Shown here piece after piece: positions 34,318 to 43,241 of a stretch of DNA of 64,000 nucleotides (position 1 is its first letter; each line of letters begins with the position of its first letter). The stretch comes from QQUJ01 sp050287605 (lineage in GTDB: Bacteria; Pseudomonadota; Gammaproteobacteria; QQUJ01), in the NCBI GenBank assembly GCA_050287605.1, contig JBNKCG010000018.1:62001-126000 (forward strand), read 5' to 3'. A model generated the notes under the pieces. That model made no database searches. It had not been told where the DNA came from and saw only the letters and a list, made by a program, of their open reading frames with translations. The position numbers and the translations under genes were made by a program.

Positions 34318-36057
34318 TTACGCGGATTCCAGATGCGCCACGATCAACTGCAACGTGCGCCGCCCGCGGTACTCGTTGATGTCGAGCCGATAGACCATGC
34401 GCACCTCGTCGCCGATGCGCACGCCTTCCGGATCGCGGGCACGGAACCAGATGGCGTCCAACGTCTGGCCACCCGGCGGCGTCTGTACTGCGAGCTTCAG
34501 GTGCACCTCGCCAACGATGCGTCGGTCCGTCACCACAAAGCGCCCGTCGAACTGCGGCTCCGGGAAGGCCTGTCCCCAAGGTGCGGCCGTACGCAGGGCG
34601 TGGGCGAACTCCAGGGTCAGATCGCCCGGCGGCAGCTCCCCGTCGCTCCACACCACCCCCTGCAGGGCGTCGGCCTGCAGATGACGGCGCACCTCCCGGT
34701 CGAAGGCATCGCTGAAACGCTCCAGATTTTCGGGCAACAGCGTCAAACCGGCCGCCATGGCGTGCCCGCCGAAACGCACCACCAGGCCCGGATGGCGCGC
34801 CGCCACCGCATCCAGCGCATCGCGGATATGCAGGCCCGGTACCGAGCGCCCGGAACCCTTCAACTCACCGCTCTCGCCCGGCGCGAAGGCGATGACCGGG
34901 CGGTGCAGGCGATCCTTGACCCGCGAGGCCAAAATACCCACCACGCCCTGGTGCCAAGCGGCGTCGAACAGGCACAGCCCGAAGGGCAGACCTTCGCTGC
35001 GTTCCAAGTGCAGGCTTTTGAGCGCGTGCCAGGCCTGCGCCTGCATCTCCTGCTCGATGCCGCGCCGCTCCTGGTTGAGGGTGTCGAGCCGGGTGGCCAT
35101 CTCCAGCGCCGCGCCATCGTCGTCGCTCAGCAGACACTCGATCCCCAGCGACATCTCGGTGAGACGCCCCGCCGCGTTGAGGCGCGGGGCCACCGCGAAG
35201 CCCAGATCCGAGGCCACCAGCTGCGCCGCGTCGCGCCCCGCCACGGTGAGCAGCGCCCGAATTCCCGGGCAGGCGCGCCCGGCGCGGATGCGCCGCAGTC
35301 CCTGCTCCACCAGGATGCGGTTGTAGCGATCCAGCGCCACCACATCGGCCACCGTGCCCAGGGCCACCAGATCGAGCAGCTCCGCCAGGTTGGGCTCGGA
35401 CGCAGGGTCAAAGCGTCCCGCCTCGCGCAGCGCGGCGCGCAACGCCAGCAGCACGTAGAACATCACACCGACACCGGCCAGGTGCCGGGTGGGAAATTCG
35501 CAGCCGGGCTGGTTGGGGTTGACGATGGCGGCCGCCGCGGGCAGCACGTCACCGGGCAGGTGGTGATCGGTGACCAGCACCGGGATGCCGCGTTGATTGG
35601 CGGCGGCAACGCCCTCCACGCTGGAGATGCCGTTGTCCACGGTGACGATGAGATCGGGATCTTGCGCGGCGGCCACCGCGACGATCTCGGGGCTCAGGCC
35701 GTAGCCGTAGCGGAAGCGATCGGGCACCACGTAACTGACCCGGCGCGCTCCCAGGGCACGCAATCCTCGGATGCCCAGGGCACAACTGGTGGCACCGTCG
35801 GCATCGTAATCGGCGACGATGAGGATGTGGCGCCCCTCATCGATGGCGGCACGCAACAAGGCGACGGCAGCGTCGATCCCTTTGAGTTGCCCGGTGGTAG
35901 GCAGCGCACCCAGCCCGGTCTCCAGCTCGGCGGCAGCCCGCACGCCGCGGGCGGCGAACACCCGGCGCAGCACCGGGTGCAGATCAGCGGGCAGCTGCGT
36001 CGGCGCATCGGGCACCGCGCGGCGACGAATGAGCGCGCCTGTCCCGGGCAGGGTCAT
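34318..36057 (-). CDS. recJ: Single-stranded-DNA-specific exonuclease RecJ
   Basis: 5'-3' exonuclease of recombination and mismatch repair. From ATG 36057 the protein is 579 aa, the normal length: VADYDADG (motif I, from residue 81), TDHH (motif with Asp164-His166), and VGFGGH-like VVRFGGHAMAAGLT, followed by an OB domain. The longer frame to 36570 is in the neighbouring gene and not conserved. Its start overlaps the upstream gene's stop as ATGA. Confidence 0.95.
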   Translation of the reverse strand: MTLPGTGALIRRRAVPDAPTQLPADLHPVLRRVFAARGVRAAAELETGLGALPTTGQLKGIDAAVALLRAAIDEGRHILIVADYDADGATSCALGIRGLRALGARRVSYVVPDRFRYGYGLSPEIVAVAAAQDPDLIVTVDNGISSVEGVAAANQRGIPVLVTDHHLPGDVLPAAAAIVNPNQPGCEFPTRHLAGVGVMFYVLLALRAALREAGRFDPASEPNLAELLDLVALGTVADVVALDRYNRILVEQGLRRIRAGRACPGIRALLTVAGRDAAQLVASDLGFAVAPRLNAAGRLTEMSLGIECLLSDDDGAALEMATRLDTLNQERRGIEQEMQAQAWHALKSLHLERSEGLPFGLCLFDAAWHQGVVGILASRVKDRLHRPVIAFAPGESGELKGSGRSVPGLHIRDALDAVAARHPGLVVRFGGHAMAAGLTLLPENLERFSDAFDREVRRHLQADALQGVVWSDGELPPGDLTLEFAHALRTAAPWGQAFPEPQFDGRFVVTDRRIVGEVHLKLAVQTPPGGQTLDAIWFRARDPEGVRIGDEVRMVYRLDINEYRGRRTLQLIVAHLESA

Positions 36058-37109
36058 GACCGCCCCTGCAGCTGCAGGCGTGTGTGCCACGGTGTGGATC
36101 GGCGCCAGAAGCGGCGCACGGCGCCAGAAGTCAGCCGCCAGGCGTTGCCGTCGCCGCTGTGCAGTACAGCGCCGTCCAGACGCCGTTCGCGCAGCGCTTG
36201 TGCCAAAGGAGCGAACCAGTGTGCTTCCAGCCCGGCAAGCCACGCGGCCCACCCCTCGGGTTCGCCCGCCGTACGCGGGTTCTCCGCTGCCAGCCACACC
36301 AGGTGTCGTCCGGGACCGGGGGAGAGCGCCAACCAGTCCGCCAGGGAACCGGCGCTGCCGACGGCAGCGACCGCTCCCAGGCGGGCCAGCCCGCGCACCA
36401 CCGGGGCGGATGCCGTCACACTGCGATAGGGCGCAGCCGGTATCGCCGGCGTGTGCCCCCAGCCCCAGGGCCAGACGCTGTTGATAGCGGGCTCTCCGCG
36501 CGTCTCGCGCGCCGCGTTGACGGGGTGCTCGAACAGCCGCATCTGTATCTCGTTGATCCGCGTGCGCCACGAACGACCCGCCGCGCCCGAGGGCATGGCA
36601 TCGCGCACATCGCGGCCGACAACGTGCTCGGGCATCACCGTCTCCAACGCGGTCTCATCCCGCAGACGCAAGTACCAGCGTTCCGGATGCAGCACACGCA
36701 GCTCGCCGTAGTCGGTCAAACACTCCGCTACGGTTTGTGCCAGGGCGTGCGCTTCATCGCCGCTGAGTTGCACGTCGGGGGCGGTGAACAGCAGCAGCTG
36801 CGCCATATCCGGGCGCAAATGGACGGGATCGAGCCGCAGCCACAAACCGGGCTCCACGGATTCGGCGTCGCCGGCTTGCGCCAATGCCGCCCAGGGCGGC
36901 GGCATCTCACCGGGGACGAGATCGAAGAGGGTCAGCGCGCTCACCGACGTCGCCGTCGTCAACGGACTGGGGTGTCGCTGTGCCCGTGCCAGCAGCCGTG
37001 AAAGTTGCGGAGTCTCAGGCACCAGGCCGGCGCGTTCGAACCACTGCGGTGCCGCACCCGCCAGCCCCGGCGCGGCCAGAATGAGTTCGCAGGGGTTACC
37101 GCGCGTCAC
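36054..37109 (-). CDS. RpfE-like conserved protein (phosphoglycerate mutase-like annotation in relatives)
   Basis: A 351-aa cytoplasmic protein with no signal peptide or membrane segment. It contains conserved INEIQMRLFEHPVN and PAINSVWPWGWG boxes, features of the RpfE family named from the Xanthomonas rpf cluster. The family is sometimes annotated as cofactor-independent phosphoglycerate mutase-like, but I see no metal-binding active site to support catalysis. Adjacency to recJ, prfB and lysS matches the Xanthomonas order rpfE-recJ-prfB-lysS. Start GTG 37109. The biochemical role is unknown. Confidence 0.65.
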   Translation of the reverse strand: MTRGNPCELILAAPGLAGAAPQWFERAGLVPETPQLSRLLARAQRHPSPLTTATSVSALTLFDLVPGEMPPPWAALAQAGDAESVEPGLWLRLDPVHLRPDMAQLLLFTAPDVQLSGDEAHALAQTVAECLTDYGELRVLHPERWYLRLRDETALETVMPEHVVGRDVRDAMPSGAAGRSWRTRINEIQMRLFEHPVNAARETRGEPAINSVWPWGWGHTPAIPAAPYRSVTASAPVVRGLARLGAVAAVGSAGSLADWLALSPGPGRHLVWLAAENPRTAGEPEGWAAWLAGLEAHWFAPLAQALRERRLDGAVLHSGDGNAWRLTSGAVRRFWRRSTPWHTRLQLQGRS

Positions 37110-37157
37110 GAGGGATCAGTTCGCTCCCATCGACTGCGTGGGACAGAGTGCCCAGCG

Positions 37158-38237
37158 CTAAGCGAGGTGGCTGAGGATGGCATCCTTGACCGCATTCATC
37201 TCGGCCTTGACCTTGCGCACCTGGTCGCCGCTCTGGCGGATGGCGGTGTCGGGGTCCTTGAGGCCGTGGCCCGTCAAGGTGCAAGCGATCTGACTGCCCT
37301 CGGGAATCTTGCCGCTCTGCACGTCGCGCAAGGCACCCGCCACCGAGATGGCCGAGGCGGGCTCGCAGAAGATGCCTTCGCGCTGCGCCAGCAGCTTCTG
37401 GGTGGCGAGGATCTCCTCGTCGCTGAACTCGTCGAACCAGCCGCCCGAGGTCTGCTGGGCGTTGACCGCCTTGTCCCAGCTCTGGGGATTGCCGATGCGG
37501 ATGGCCGTGGCCACCGTCTCCGGATTTTCCACCGGATGGCCGCGCAGAAATGGCGCCGCCCCTGAGGCCTGGTAGCCGCACATCACCGGCCGGCGGTTGA
37601 CCACGCCGTCGTCGAAGTACTCGCTGTAACCCATCCAGTAGGCGCTGATGTTGCCGGCGTTGCCCACCGGCAGGCAGTGGTAGTCGGGGGCGCGTCCCAG
37701 CTGCTCGATGATCTCGAAGGCGGCGGTCTTCTGCCCCTGCAGGCGGTAGGGGTTGATGGAGTTGACGATGGTCACCGGCGCTTCGGCGGCCACCTCTTTC
37801 ACCAGACGCATGCCGTCGTCGAAGTTGCCCTCGATCTGCAGCACCAGTGCACCGTGCATCATCGCCTGGGCCAGCTTGCCCAATGCGATCTTGCCCTCGG
37901 GGATGAGCACGAAGGCGGTGATACCGGCGCGCGCCGCGTAGGCCGCTGCCGATGCTGAGGTGTTGCCGGTGGAGGCGCAGATGATGGCACGGCTACCCTC
38001 CTCCACGGCGCGGGTCACGGCCATGGTCATGCCGCGATCTTTGAACGAGCCGGTGGGGTTGAGCCCCTCGTACTTGACGTAGATGTCCACGTCGCGCCCG
38101 ATGTCGCGCGGGATGTTGTGGAGCCGGATCAGCGGGGTGTCGCCCTCGTTGAGACTGATGATGCGCGTGTCGTCGCGCACCGGCAGGCGCTCGCGGTATT
38201 TGTCGATCAGGCCGAGGTAGCGGCGATTGGAGGGCAT
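37158..38237 (-). CDS. thrC: Threonine synthase
   Basis: Converts O-phosphohomoserine to threonine with PLP. 359 aa, short class (not the 420-aa E. coli type). Motifs: NEGDTPLIRL, PLP lysine K66 in NPTGSFKDRGM, CASTGNTSASAAAYAARAG, and LPVGNAGNISAYW. Last of the leftward alaC-hom-thrC set, separated from hom by 120 bases that contain an inverted repeat. Confidence 0.95.
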   Translation of the reverse strand: MPSNRRYLGLIDKYRERLPVRDDTRIISLNEGDTPLIRLHNIPRDIGRDVDIYVKYEGLNPTGSFKDRGMTMAVTRAVEEGSRAIICASTGNTSASAAAYAARAGITAFVLIPEGKIALGKLAQAMMHGALVLQIEGNFDDGMRLVKEVAAEAPVTIVNSINPYRLQGQKTAAFEIIEQLGRAPDYHCLPVGNAGNISAYWMGYSEYFDDGVVNRRPVMCGYQASGAAPFLRGHPVENPETVATAIRIGNPQSWDKAVNAQQTSGGWFDEFSDEEILATQKLLAQREGIFCEPASAISVAGALRDVQSGKIPEGSQIACTLTGHGLKDPDTAIRQSGDQVRKVKAEMNAVKDAILSHLA

Positions 38238-38278
38238 GTGCTGTCCTTCAGGCTCAGGTCAGGGTGTGAAAATACAGC

Positions 38279-38339
38279 CTCGCGCAAAGAGCGGATATTT
38301 CGGAGGCGCTGCGTTGCGTGCTCGGCGTCGTTGCGCGAG
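38279..38339. repeat. 9-base inverted repeat between hom and thrC
   Basis: CTCGCGCAA (38279-38287) and TTGCGCGAG (38331-38339), arms perfect, loop of 43 bases, in the hom-thrC gap. Could be an RNA hairpin in the hom-thrC message. No terminator-like U tract is present. Confidence 0.45.
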
Positions 38340-38357
38340 ACCAGACTCAACAGATCG

Positions 38358-39665
38358 CTAAAAATGCTCCACACGGACGCGCGTCACCGGCGCGGTGATG
38401 CTGTCCAGTGCCTCGACGCGGCGCATCGCCTCGTTGACGGCGCGCTCCTTGACCTGGTGGGTGAGCAGGATCACCGGCACCGACGTGGCGCCATCCTCGG
38501 GCTCCTTCTGCAGGATCGCCTCGATGCTGATCTCCTGCTCGGCGAGGATACGCGTGACGTCGGCCAGCACCCCCGGTTTGTCCAGCGCCTGCAATCGCAG
38601 GTAGTAAGCGCACTGAACCTCGTCCATGGAGAGTATCTCCAGGTCCTGCAGCGCGTCGGGCTGGAAAGCAAGATGCGGTACGCGGTTTTCCGGATCGGTG
38701 GTCAACGCACGCACCACGTCCACCAGATCGGCCACCACCGCCGAAGCGGTGGGCTGGGCGCCGGCGCCGGCACCGTAGTAGAGCGTCGACCCCACCGCAT
38801 CGCCCTCCACCAGCACCGCGTTCATCACCCCGTCCACGTTGGCGATGAGACGCCGCTCGGGGATTAGCGTCGGGTGCACGCGCAGCTCCACACCGCCGTT
38901 GTTGCGACGGGCGATACCCAGGTGTTTGATGCGGTAGCCCAGCTCTTCGGCGTAGCCCACGTCGCCCTGGGTCAGTTTGCTGATCCCCTCGGTGTAGACC
39001 TTGTCGAACTGCAGCGGTATGCCGAAGGCGATGGAGGCCAGGATGGTGAGCTTGTGCGCGGCGTCGATACCCTCCACGTCGAAGGTGGGATCGGCCTCGG
39101 CGTAGCCCAGCGCCTGCGCTTCGGCGAGCACGTCGCCGAACTCGCGTCCCTGATCGCGCATGGCGGTGAGGATGAAGTTACCGGTGCCGTTGATGATGCC
39201 GGCCACGCCCAGGATCTCGTTGCCCGCCAACCCCTCGCGGATCGCTTTGATGATGGGGATGCCACCGGCCACGGCCGCCTCGAAGGCTACCACCACGCCT
39301 TTTTTCTGGGCCGCGGCGAAGATCTCGTTGCCGTGCAGCGCGATCAGCGCCTTGTTGGCGGTGACCACGTGCTTGCCGTTGGCGATGGCGCGCAGCACCA
39401 ACTCCTTGGCGGGATCGTAGCCGCCGATGAGCTCCACGATCAGGTCCAGATCCGGATTGTCCACCACCTCGAAGGGATCGGTGGTGAGACGCACGTTGGG
39501 ATTTTCCTGGAACCGGCTGCCCTCGATCTCGCGCGCCGCCGCATGAGCGATGACGATGCCGCGCCCGGCGCGACGGGTGATCTCCGCGGCATTGCGCTGC
39601 AAGACGTCGTAGGTGCCGCCGCCGACCGTCCCCAGGCCCAACAGGCCGATTTTGACGGGATTCAC
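38358..39665 (-). CDS. hom: Homoserine dehydrogenase
   Basis: NAD(P)-dependent step from aspartate semialdehyde to homoserine. 435 aa: Rossmann GLLGLGTVGGGTYDVL, NGTGNFIL, catalytic FDVEGIDAAHKLTILASIAFG, and a C-terminal ACT domain (about 355-430) for allosteric control, usually by threonine. No fused aspartokinase. Starts inside the alaC stop (ATGA), so alaC and hom are coupled. Confidence 0.97.
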   Translation of the reverse strand: MNPVKIGLLGLGTVGGGTYDVLQRNAAEITRRAGRGIVIAHAAAREIEGSRFQENPNVRLTTDPFEVVDNPDLDLIVELIGGYDPAKELVLRAIANGKHVVTANKALIALHGNEIFAAAQKKGVVVAFEAAVAGGIPIIKAIREGLAGNEILGVAGIINGTGNFILTAMRDQGREFGDVLAEAQALGYAEADPTFDVEGIDAAHKLTILASIAFGIPLQFDKVYTEGISKLTQGDVGYAEELGYRIKHLGIARRNNGGVELRVHPTLIPERRLIANVDGVMNAVLVEGDAVGSTLYYGAGAGAQPTASAVVADLVDVVRALTTDPENRVPHLAFQPDALQDLEILSMDEVQCAYYLRLQALDKPGVLADVTRILAEQEISIEAILQKEPEDGATSVPVILLTHQVKERAVNEAMRRVEALDSITAPVTRVRVEHF

Positions 39666-40876
39666 TGGGCACCCCCGCCGACCGCAGCGGCCACCAATCC
39701 GTCTTTGCGCAACATGTCGCGCAGCCCGCGAATCGCCTGGCGGGTACGGTGTTCGTTTTCGATCAGCGCGAAGCGCACGTGATCATCGCCGTAGTCGCCG
39801 AACCCGATGCCGGGGGAGACCGCCACTTTGGCGTCGCGCAGCGCCTTTTTGGCAAACTCCAGCGAGCCCATCTCGCGGTACGGTTCGGGAATGGGCGCCC
39901 AAACAAACATGGTCGCCTTGGGTTTCTCCAGCGCCCAGCCCGCGGCGTTGAGGCCATCGCACAGCACATCGCGGCGGCTCTGATACCGGTTTCGTATCTC
40001 CTCGACGCAATCCTGCGGACCGTCCAGAGCCAGAATGGAGGCGACCTGGATGGGCGTAAACATGCCGTAATCCAAATAGGACTTCATGCGCGCCAGGGCG
40101 GCGATCAGGGTGGCGTTGCCGCACATGAAGCCGACGCGCCAACCGGGCATGTTGTAGCTCTTGGAGAGCGAAAAGAACTCCACGGCCACGTCGCGCGCGC
40201 CCGGCACCTGCAGGATCGAGGGGGCGACATAGCCGTCGAAAACGATGTCGGCGTAGGCCAGATCGTGCACCACCCAGATCTTGTGCTCGCGGGCGATTTC
40301 CACCACCTTCTCGAAGAAATCGAGCTCCACGCACTGAGCAGTGGGATTGCCGGGGAAGTTGAGCACCAACATCTTGGGCTTGGGCCACGAGTCCTTGATC
40401 GCCTTCTCCAGTTCGGCAAAGAAATCGATGTCCGGCACCAGCGGCACGTGGCGGATGTCCGCCCCCGAGATGACGAATCCATAGGGATGGATGGGGTAGG
40501 CCGGATTGGGCACCAGCACCGCATCGCCCGGCCCCATGGTGGCCAGCGCCAGGTGCGCGAGCCCCTCCTTGGAGCCGATGGTAACGATGGCCTCGCGTTC
40601 CGGGTCGAGATCGACGTTGAAGCGCCGCCCGTACCAGTTAGCGATGGCGCGGCGCAGGCGCGGAATACCCTTGGACTGCGAATAGCGATGGGTGTCGTTG
40701 CGACGGGCAGCCTCCACCAGCTTGTCGACGATGTGGGCAGGTGTAGGCTGATCGGGATTCCCCATCCCAAAATCGATAATGTCCTCGCCCCGCGTACGGG
40801 CGGCGGCCTTCAACTCGTTGACGATGTTGAAGACATAGGGCGGAAGCCGCTTAATTCTGGGAAATTCGTCGATCAA
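39662..40876 (-). CDS. alaC: Alanine-synthesising aminotransferase AlaC
   Basis: PLP class I aminotransferase; AlaC makes alanine from pyruvate and glutamate. RIKRLPPYVFNIVNELK at the start, PLP lysine in FFSLSKSYNMPGWRVGF, and FALIENEHRTRQAIRG near the end match AlaC. TTG 40876 is preferred (AGGGA site nine bases upstream; 404 aa against 412 in E. coli). ATG 40966 would add an unconserved extension. Coupled to hom; divergent from the Mth938-like gene. Confidence 0.88.
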   Translation of the reverse strand: MIDEFPRIKRLPPYVFNIVNELKAAARTRGEDIIDFGMGNPDQPTPAHIVDKLVEAARRNDTHRYSQSKGIPRLRRAIANWYGRRFNVDLDPEREAIVTIGSKEGLAHLALATMGPGDAVLVPNPAYPIHPYGFVISGADIRHVPLVPDIDFFAELEKAIKDSWPKPKMLVLNFPGNPTAQCVELDFFEKVVEIAREHKIWVVHDLAYADIVFDGYVAPSILQVPGARDVAVEFFSLSKSYNMPGWRVGFMCGNATLIAALARMKSYLDYGMFTPIQVASILALDGPQDCVEEIRNRYQSRRDVLCDGLNAAGWALEKPKATMFVWAPIPEPYREMGSLEFAKKALRDAKVAVSPGIGFGDYGDDHVRFALIENEHRTRQAIRGLRDMLRKDGLVAAAVGGGAQ

Positions 40877-41058
40877 GTGCTGAGATCCCTGCGCAGAGCC
40901 CCCATTGGAATCGGGGCGGATAAAAACGTAGTACGTTACTGGCGCCGGCTCGTGGCTGTCAATCATCCGCCTACCGTCTAAAATCAACCTTCGGTACGCG
41001 GACCGCTCCACCCCGGCACACAAGGTCCGATTCACCCTGTTTGACCAAGGTACACCGA

Positions 41059-41478
41059 ATGAAGATCACCCTTGAAGGCGCTGCCGACCTGCACTACATC
41101 CGCGCCTACCGCCCCGGCGAGATCGTCGTCAACGATCAGGTCTACCACCGCAGCCTGGTGGTCGGCGGCCACGCTCTCGATCCCGACTGGGCGCCGCAGT
41201 GTATCGACCAGCTCAAGATCGAGCACCTGGAGCCGATCCTGGCTTTACAACCGGAGGTGGTGCTGCTGGGGACCGGGGCCAGGCTGATCTTCCCCGCCCC
41301 CCCGCTCACCGCTCGCTTCGCGCGCCAGGGCATCGGCGTCGAAATCATGGATACCGGTGCGGCGTGCCGTACCTACAATGTACTGATCGCCGAGGGGCGC
41401 GCCGTGGTGGCCGCCCTGATCGTGGAGCCGTCAGCGGAATCCGGCGAGAGTGAACCGGGTTTGCCGAAGACCCGCTGA
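41059..41478 (+). CDS. Mth938-like (DUF498) domain protein
   Basis: 139-aa single-domain protein: VNDQVYHRSLVVGG, EVVLLGTGARL and VEIMDTGAACRTYNVLIAEGRAVVAALI are typical of the Mth938/NDUFAF3-like fold. In mitochondria, the related NDUFAF3 acts in complex I assembly, and bacterial members have no defined role. ATG 41059 chosen; TTG 41041 is an upstream alternative. Divergent from alaC. Confidence 0.85.
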   Translation: MKITLEGAADLHYIRAYRPGEIVVNDQVYHRSLVVGGHALDPDWAPQCIDQLKIEHLEPILALQPEVVLLGTGARLIFPAPPLTARFARQGIGVEIMDTGAACRTYNVLIAEGRAVVAALIVEPSAESGESEPGLPKTR

Positions 41479-41521
41479 TCTGGTATAGAATCCGCTTTTT
41501 TGTTGGGCAGGAGTGTCCCCA

Positions 41522-41977
41522 ATGGCCGCAAAGAAACCGACCGCCTCCAACGCCGATTCGCACGGCGGAGTCATCAAAGACTTCACGCCGTACACGCCGA
41601 AGAAGGGCGAGGAGTACATGAACGAGAGTCAGCAGGAGCATTTCCGCCAGATGTTACTGGCCTGGAAACGCGAGCTGATGGAAGAGGTCGACCGCACCGT
41701 GCACCACATGAAAGACGAGGCGGCCAACTTCCCCGATCCCAACGACCGCGCCACCCAGGAGTCGGAATTCAGCCTGGAGCTGCGCACCCGCGACCGCGAG
41801 CGCAAGCTGATCAAGAAGATCGACGAGTCGCTGGCGGCCATCGACAGCAGCGACTACGGCTATTGCGAGTCCTGCGGCGTCGAGATCGGCATCCGCCGCC
41901 TGGAGGCGCGCCCCACGGCGACGCTCTGCATCGACTGCAAAACCCTCGACGAGATCCGCGAAAAACAGATGGGCTGA
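41522..41977 (+). CDS. dksA: RNA polymerase-binding transcription factor DksA
   Basis: Works with ppGpp in the RNA polymerase secondary channel to control rRNA and amino-acid genes. 151 aa: coiled-coil (about 45-105), with the acidic tip FPDPNDRATQESEF, and a C-terminal zinc finger CESCG...CIDC with all four cysteines present. ATG 41522 has GGAG eight bases upstream; the GTG at 41513 lies too close to that site. Followed by gluQ, a conserved pair. Confidence 0.96.
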   Translation: MAAKKPTASNADSHGGVIKDFTPYTPKKGEEYMNESQQEHFRQMLLAWKRELMEEVDRTVHHMKDEAANFPDPNDRATQESEFSLELRTRDRERKLIKKIDESLAAIDSSDYGYCESCGVEIGIRRLEARPTATLCIDCKTLDEIREKQMG

Positions 41978-42066
41978 CTGTGCGGGCGTGCCTGGCGCGC
42001 CCGCCGCTGTCTTTTTCGCATCACGGCAGGGGCCCTCGCGCCTGACCGTCCCGCCCAAGCCGCACC

Positions 42067-42975
42067 GTGACACCCCAAATCAGCTATCGTGGCCGATTCG
42101 CCCCCTCGCCCACGGGGCCGCTGCATTTCGGCTCGCTGGTGGCGGCATTAGGCAGCTACCTGCAGGCCCGCCATCATCACGGCGAGTGGCTGGTGCGCAT
42201 CGAGGACATCGATCCCCCGCGCCAGGTTGCCGGTGCCGCGGACGACATCCTGCGTACGCTGGAACGGCTGGGACTGGAGTGGGACGGCCCGGTGACCTAT
42301 CAAAGTACGCGTCTGGCGCGCTACCAGGCGGCCCTGGAGCGCCTCGCCGCGCTTGACGCGCTCTACCCTTGCCATTGCAGCCGTCGCGCCATCGCCGCCC
42401 ACGGGCGGCCGGGTAGCGACGGCTGGATCTATCCCGGCACCTGCCGCAACCGGCCGCGCAACCGGAAAGGCGCAAGCGCACTGCGGGTGCGCACTCACAA
42501 CGAGCCGATCGAGTTCGAGGACGGCATCCAGGGGGTGCAGCGGCAGCGTCTCGAAGCGAGCAACGGCGACTTCGTGGTGCAGCGGGCCGACGGCCTGATC
42601 GCCTACCAGCTGGCCGTGGTGGTGGACGACGCCGAGCAGGGTATCAGCGAGGTGGTGCGCGGCAGCGACCTGCTCAACTCCACCGCCAAGCAGATCCACC
42701 TGCAGCGGCTGTTGGGGTACGTGACGCCCGGCTACCTCCACCTGCCGGTAGCAAACAATGCGCGCGGCGAGAAGCTCAGCAAACAGACCGGCGCGGCGCC
42801 GCTGTTGCCCGGGTCCGAAACCCCGGCGCTGATCGCCGCACTGGCGTTCCTGGGTCAGGCGGTGGATACCGAGTGGCACCACGCCCGGCCCGACGAGATT
42901 CTGAAGTGGGCGGTCCCGCGCTGGGAGGTGGCGGCGATCCCGAATCGCCTAGGGGCGGTGTGGCCCCCACCCTAG
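42067..42975 (+). CDS. gluQ: Glutamyl-queuosine tRNA(Asp) synthetase
   Basis: Glutamylates the queuosine of tRNA-Asp; it is a GluRS paralogue without anticodon domain. 302 aa: FAPSPTGPLHFGSLVAALGS (HIGH-like), IEDIDPPRQV, zinc-binding cysteines in YPCHCSRR and GTC, and KLSKQ (KMSKS-like). Start GTG 42067, 89 bases after dksA. This dksA-gluQ linkage is conserved in Pseudomonas and Enterobacteria. Confidence 0.95.
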   Translation: MTPQISYRGRFAPSPTGPLHFGSLVAALGSYLQARHHHGEWLVRIEDIDPPRQVAGAADDILRTLERLGLEWDGPVTYQSTRLARYQAALERLAALDALYPCHCSRRAIAAHGRPGSDGWIYPGTCRNRPRNRKGASALRVRTHNEPIEFEDGIQGVQRQRLEASNGDFVVQRADGLIAYQLAVVVDDAEQGISEVVRGSDLLNSTAKQIHLQRLLGYVTPGYLHLPVANNARGEKLSKQTGAAPLLPGSETPALIAALAFLGQAVDTEWHHARPDEILKWAVPRWEVAAIPNRLGAVWPPP

Positions 42976-42981
42976 CGCACC

Positions 42982-43000
42982 CTGTTACTATTTGTAACAG
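42982..43000. repeat. Inverted repeat before the cbrA operon
   Basis: CTGTTAC (42982-42988), TATTT, GTAACAG (42994-43000): perfect 7-base arms with a 5-base centre, just downstream of gluQ and 41 bases before the small membrane gene. It lacks a T tract, so an operator is more likely than a terminator. Confidence 0.5.
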
Positions 43001-43040
43001 ATTCTGATAGGCTTGGCCGATTCTCGAGACGGCCTGCCCT

Positions 43041-43241
43041 ATGACATCCAAACCCGAACCCGGAAAACCCCTCACCAGCTTGGTGCTGGTTTTTCTGTTC
43101 GGGCTCATGATGTACGCCACGCCGTTTCTGACCTGGTGGGCCGTGGAAGACAGCCCCTGGTATCTGCCTTACCTGATCTGGCTGATCATCATCGCCCTGG
43201 TGGCCTTCGCCCAGGTGCGTCGGGGACATCATGAACTTTGA
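43041..43241 (+). CDS. Small membrane protein upstream of cbrA (CbrX-like by position)
   Basis: 66 aa with two hydrophobic segments (residues about 11-32 and 41-60) and a charged tail. Overlaps cbrA by 11 bases, so translation may be coupled. In Pseudomonas a small gene (cbrX) occupies the same place before cbrA; equivalence is inferred from position, size and topology, not from sequence identity. Function unknown. Confidence 0.7.
   Translation: MTSKPEPGKPLTSLVLVFLFGLMMYATPFLTWWAVEDSPWYLPYLIWLIIIALVAFAQVRRGHHEL

Noticed and set aside
34333..36429. 698-aa open frame antisense to recJ
   Set aside because: recJ on the minus strand has all its motifs; the antisense product has no known domain.
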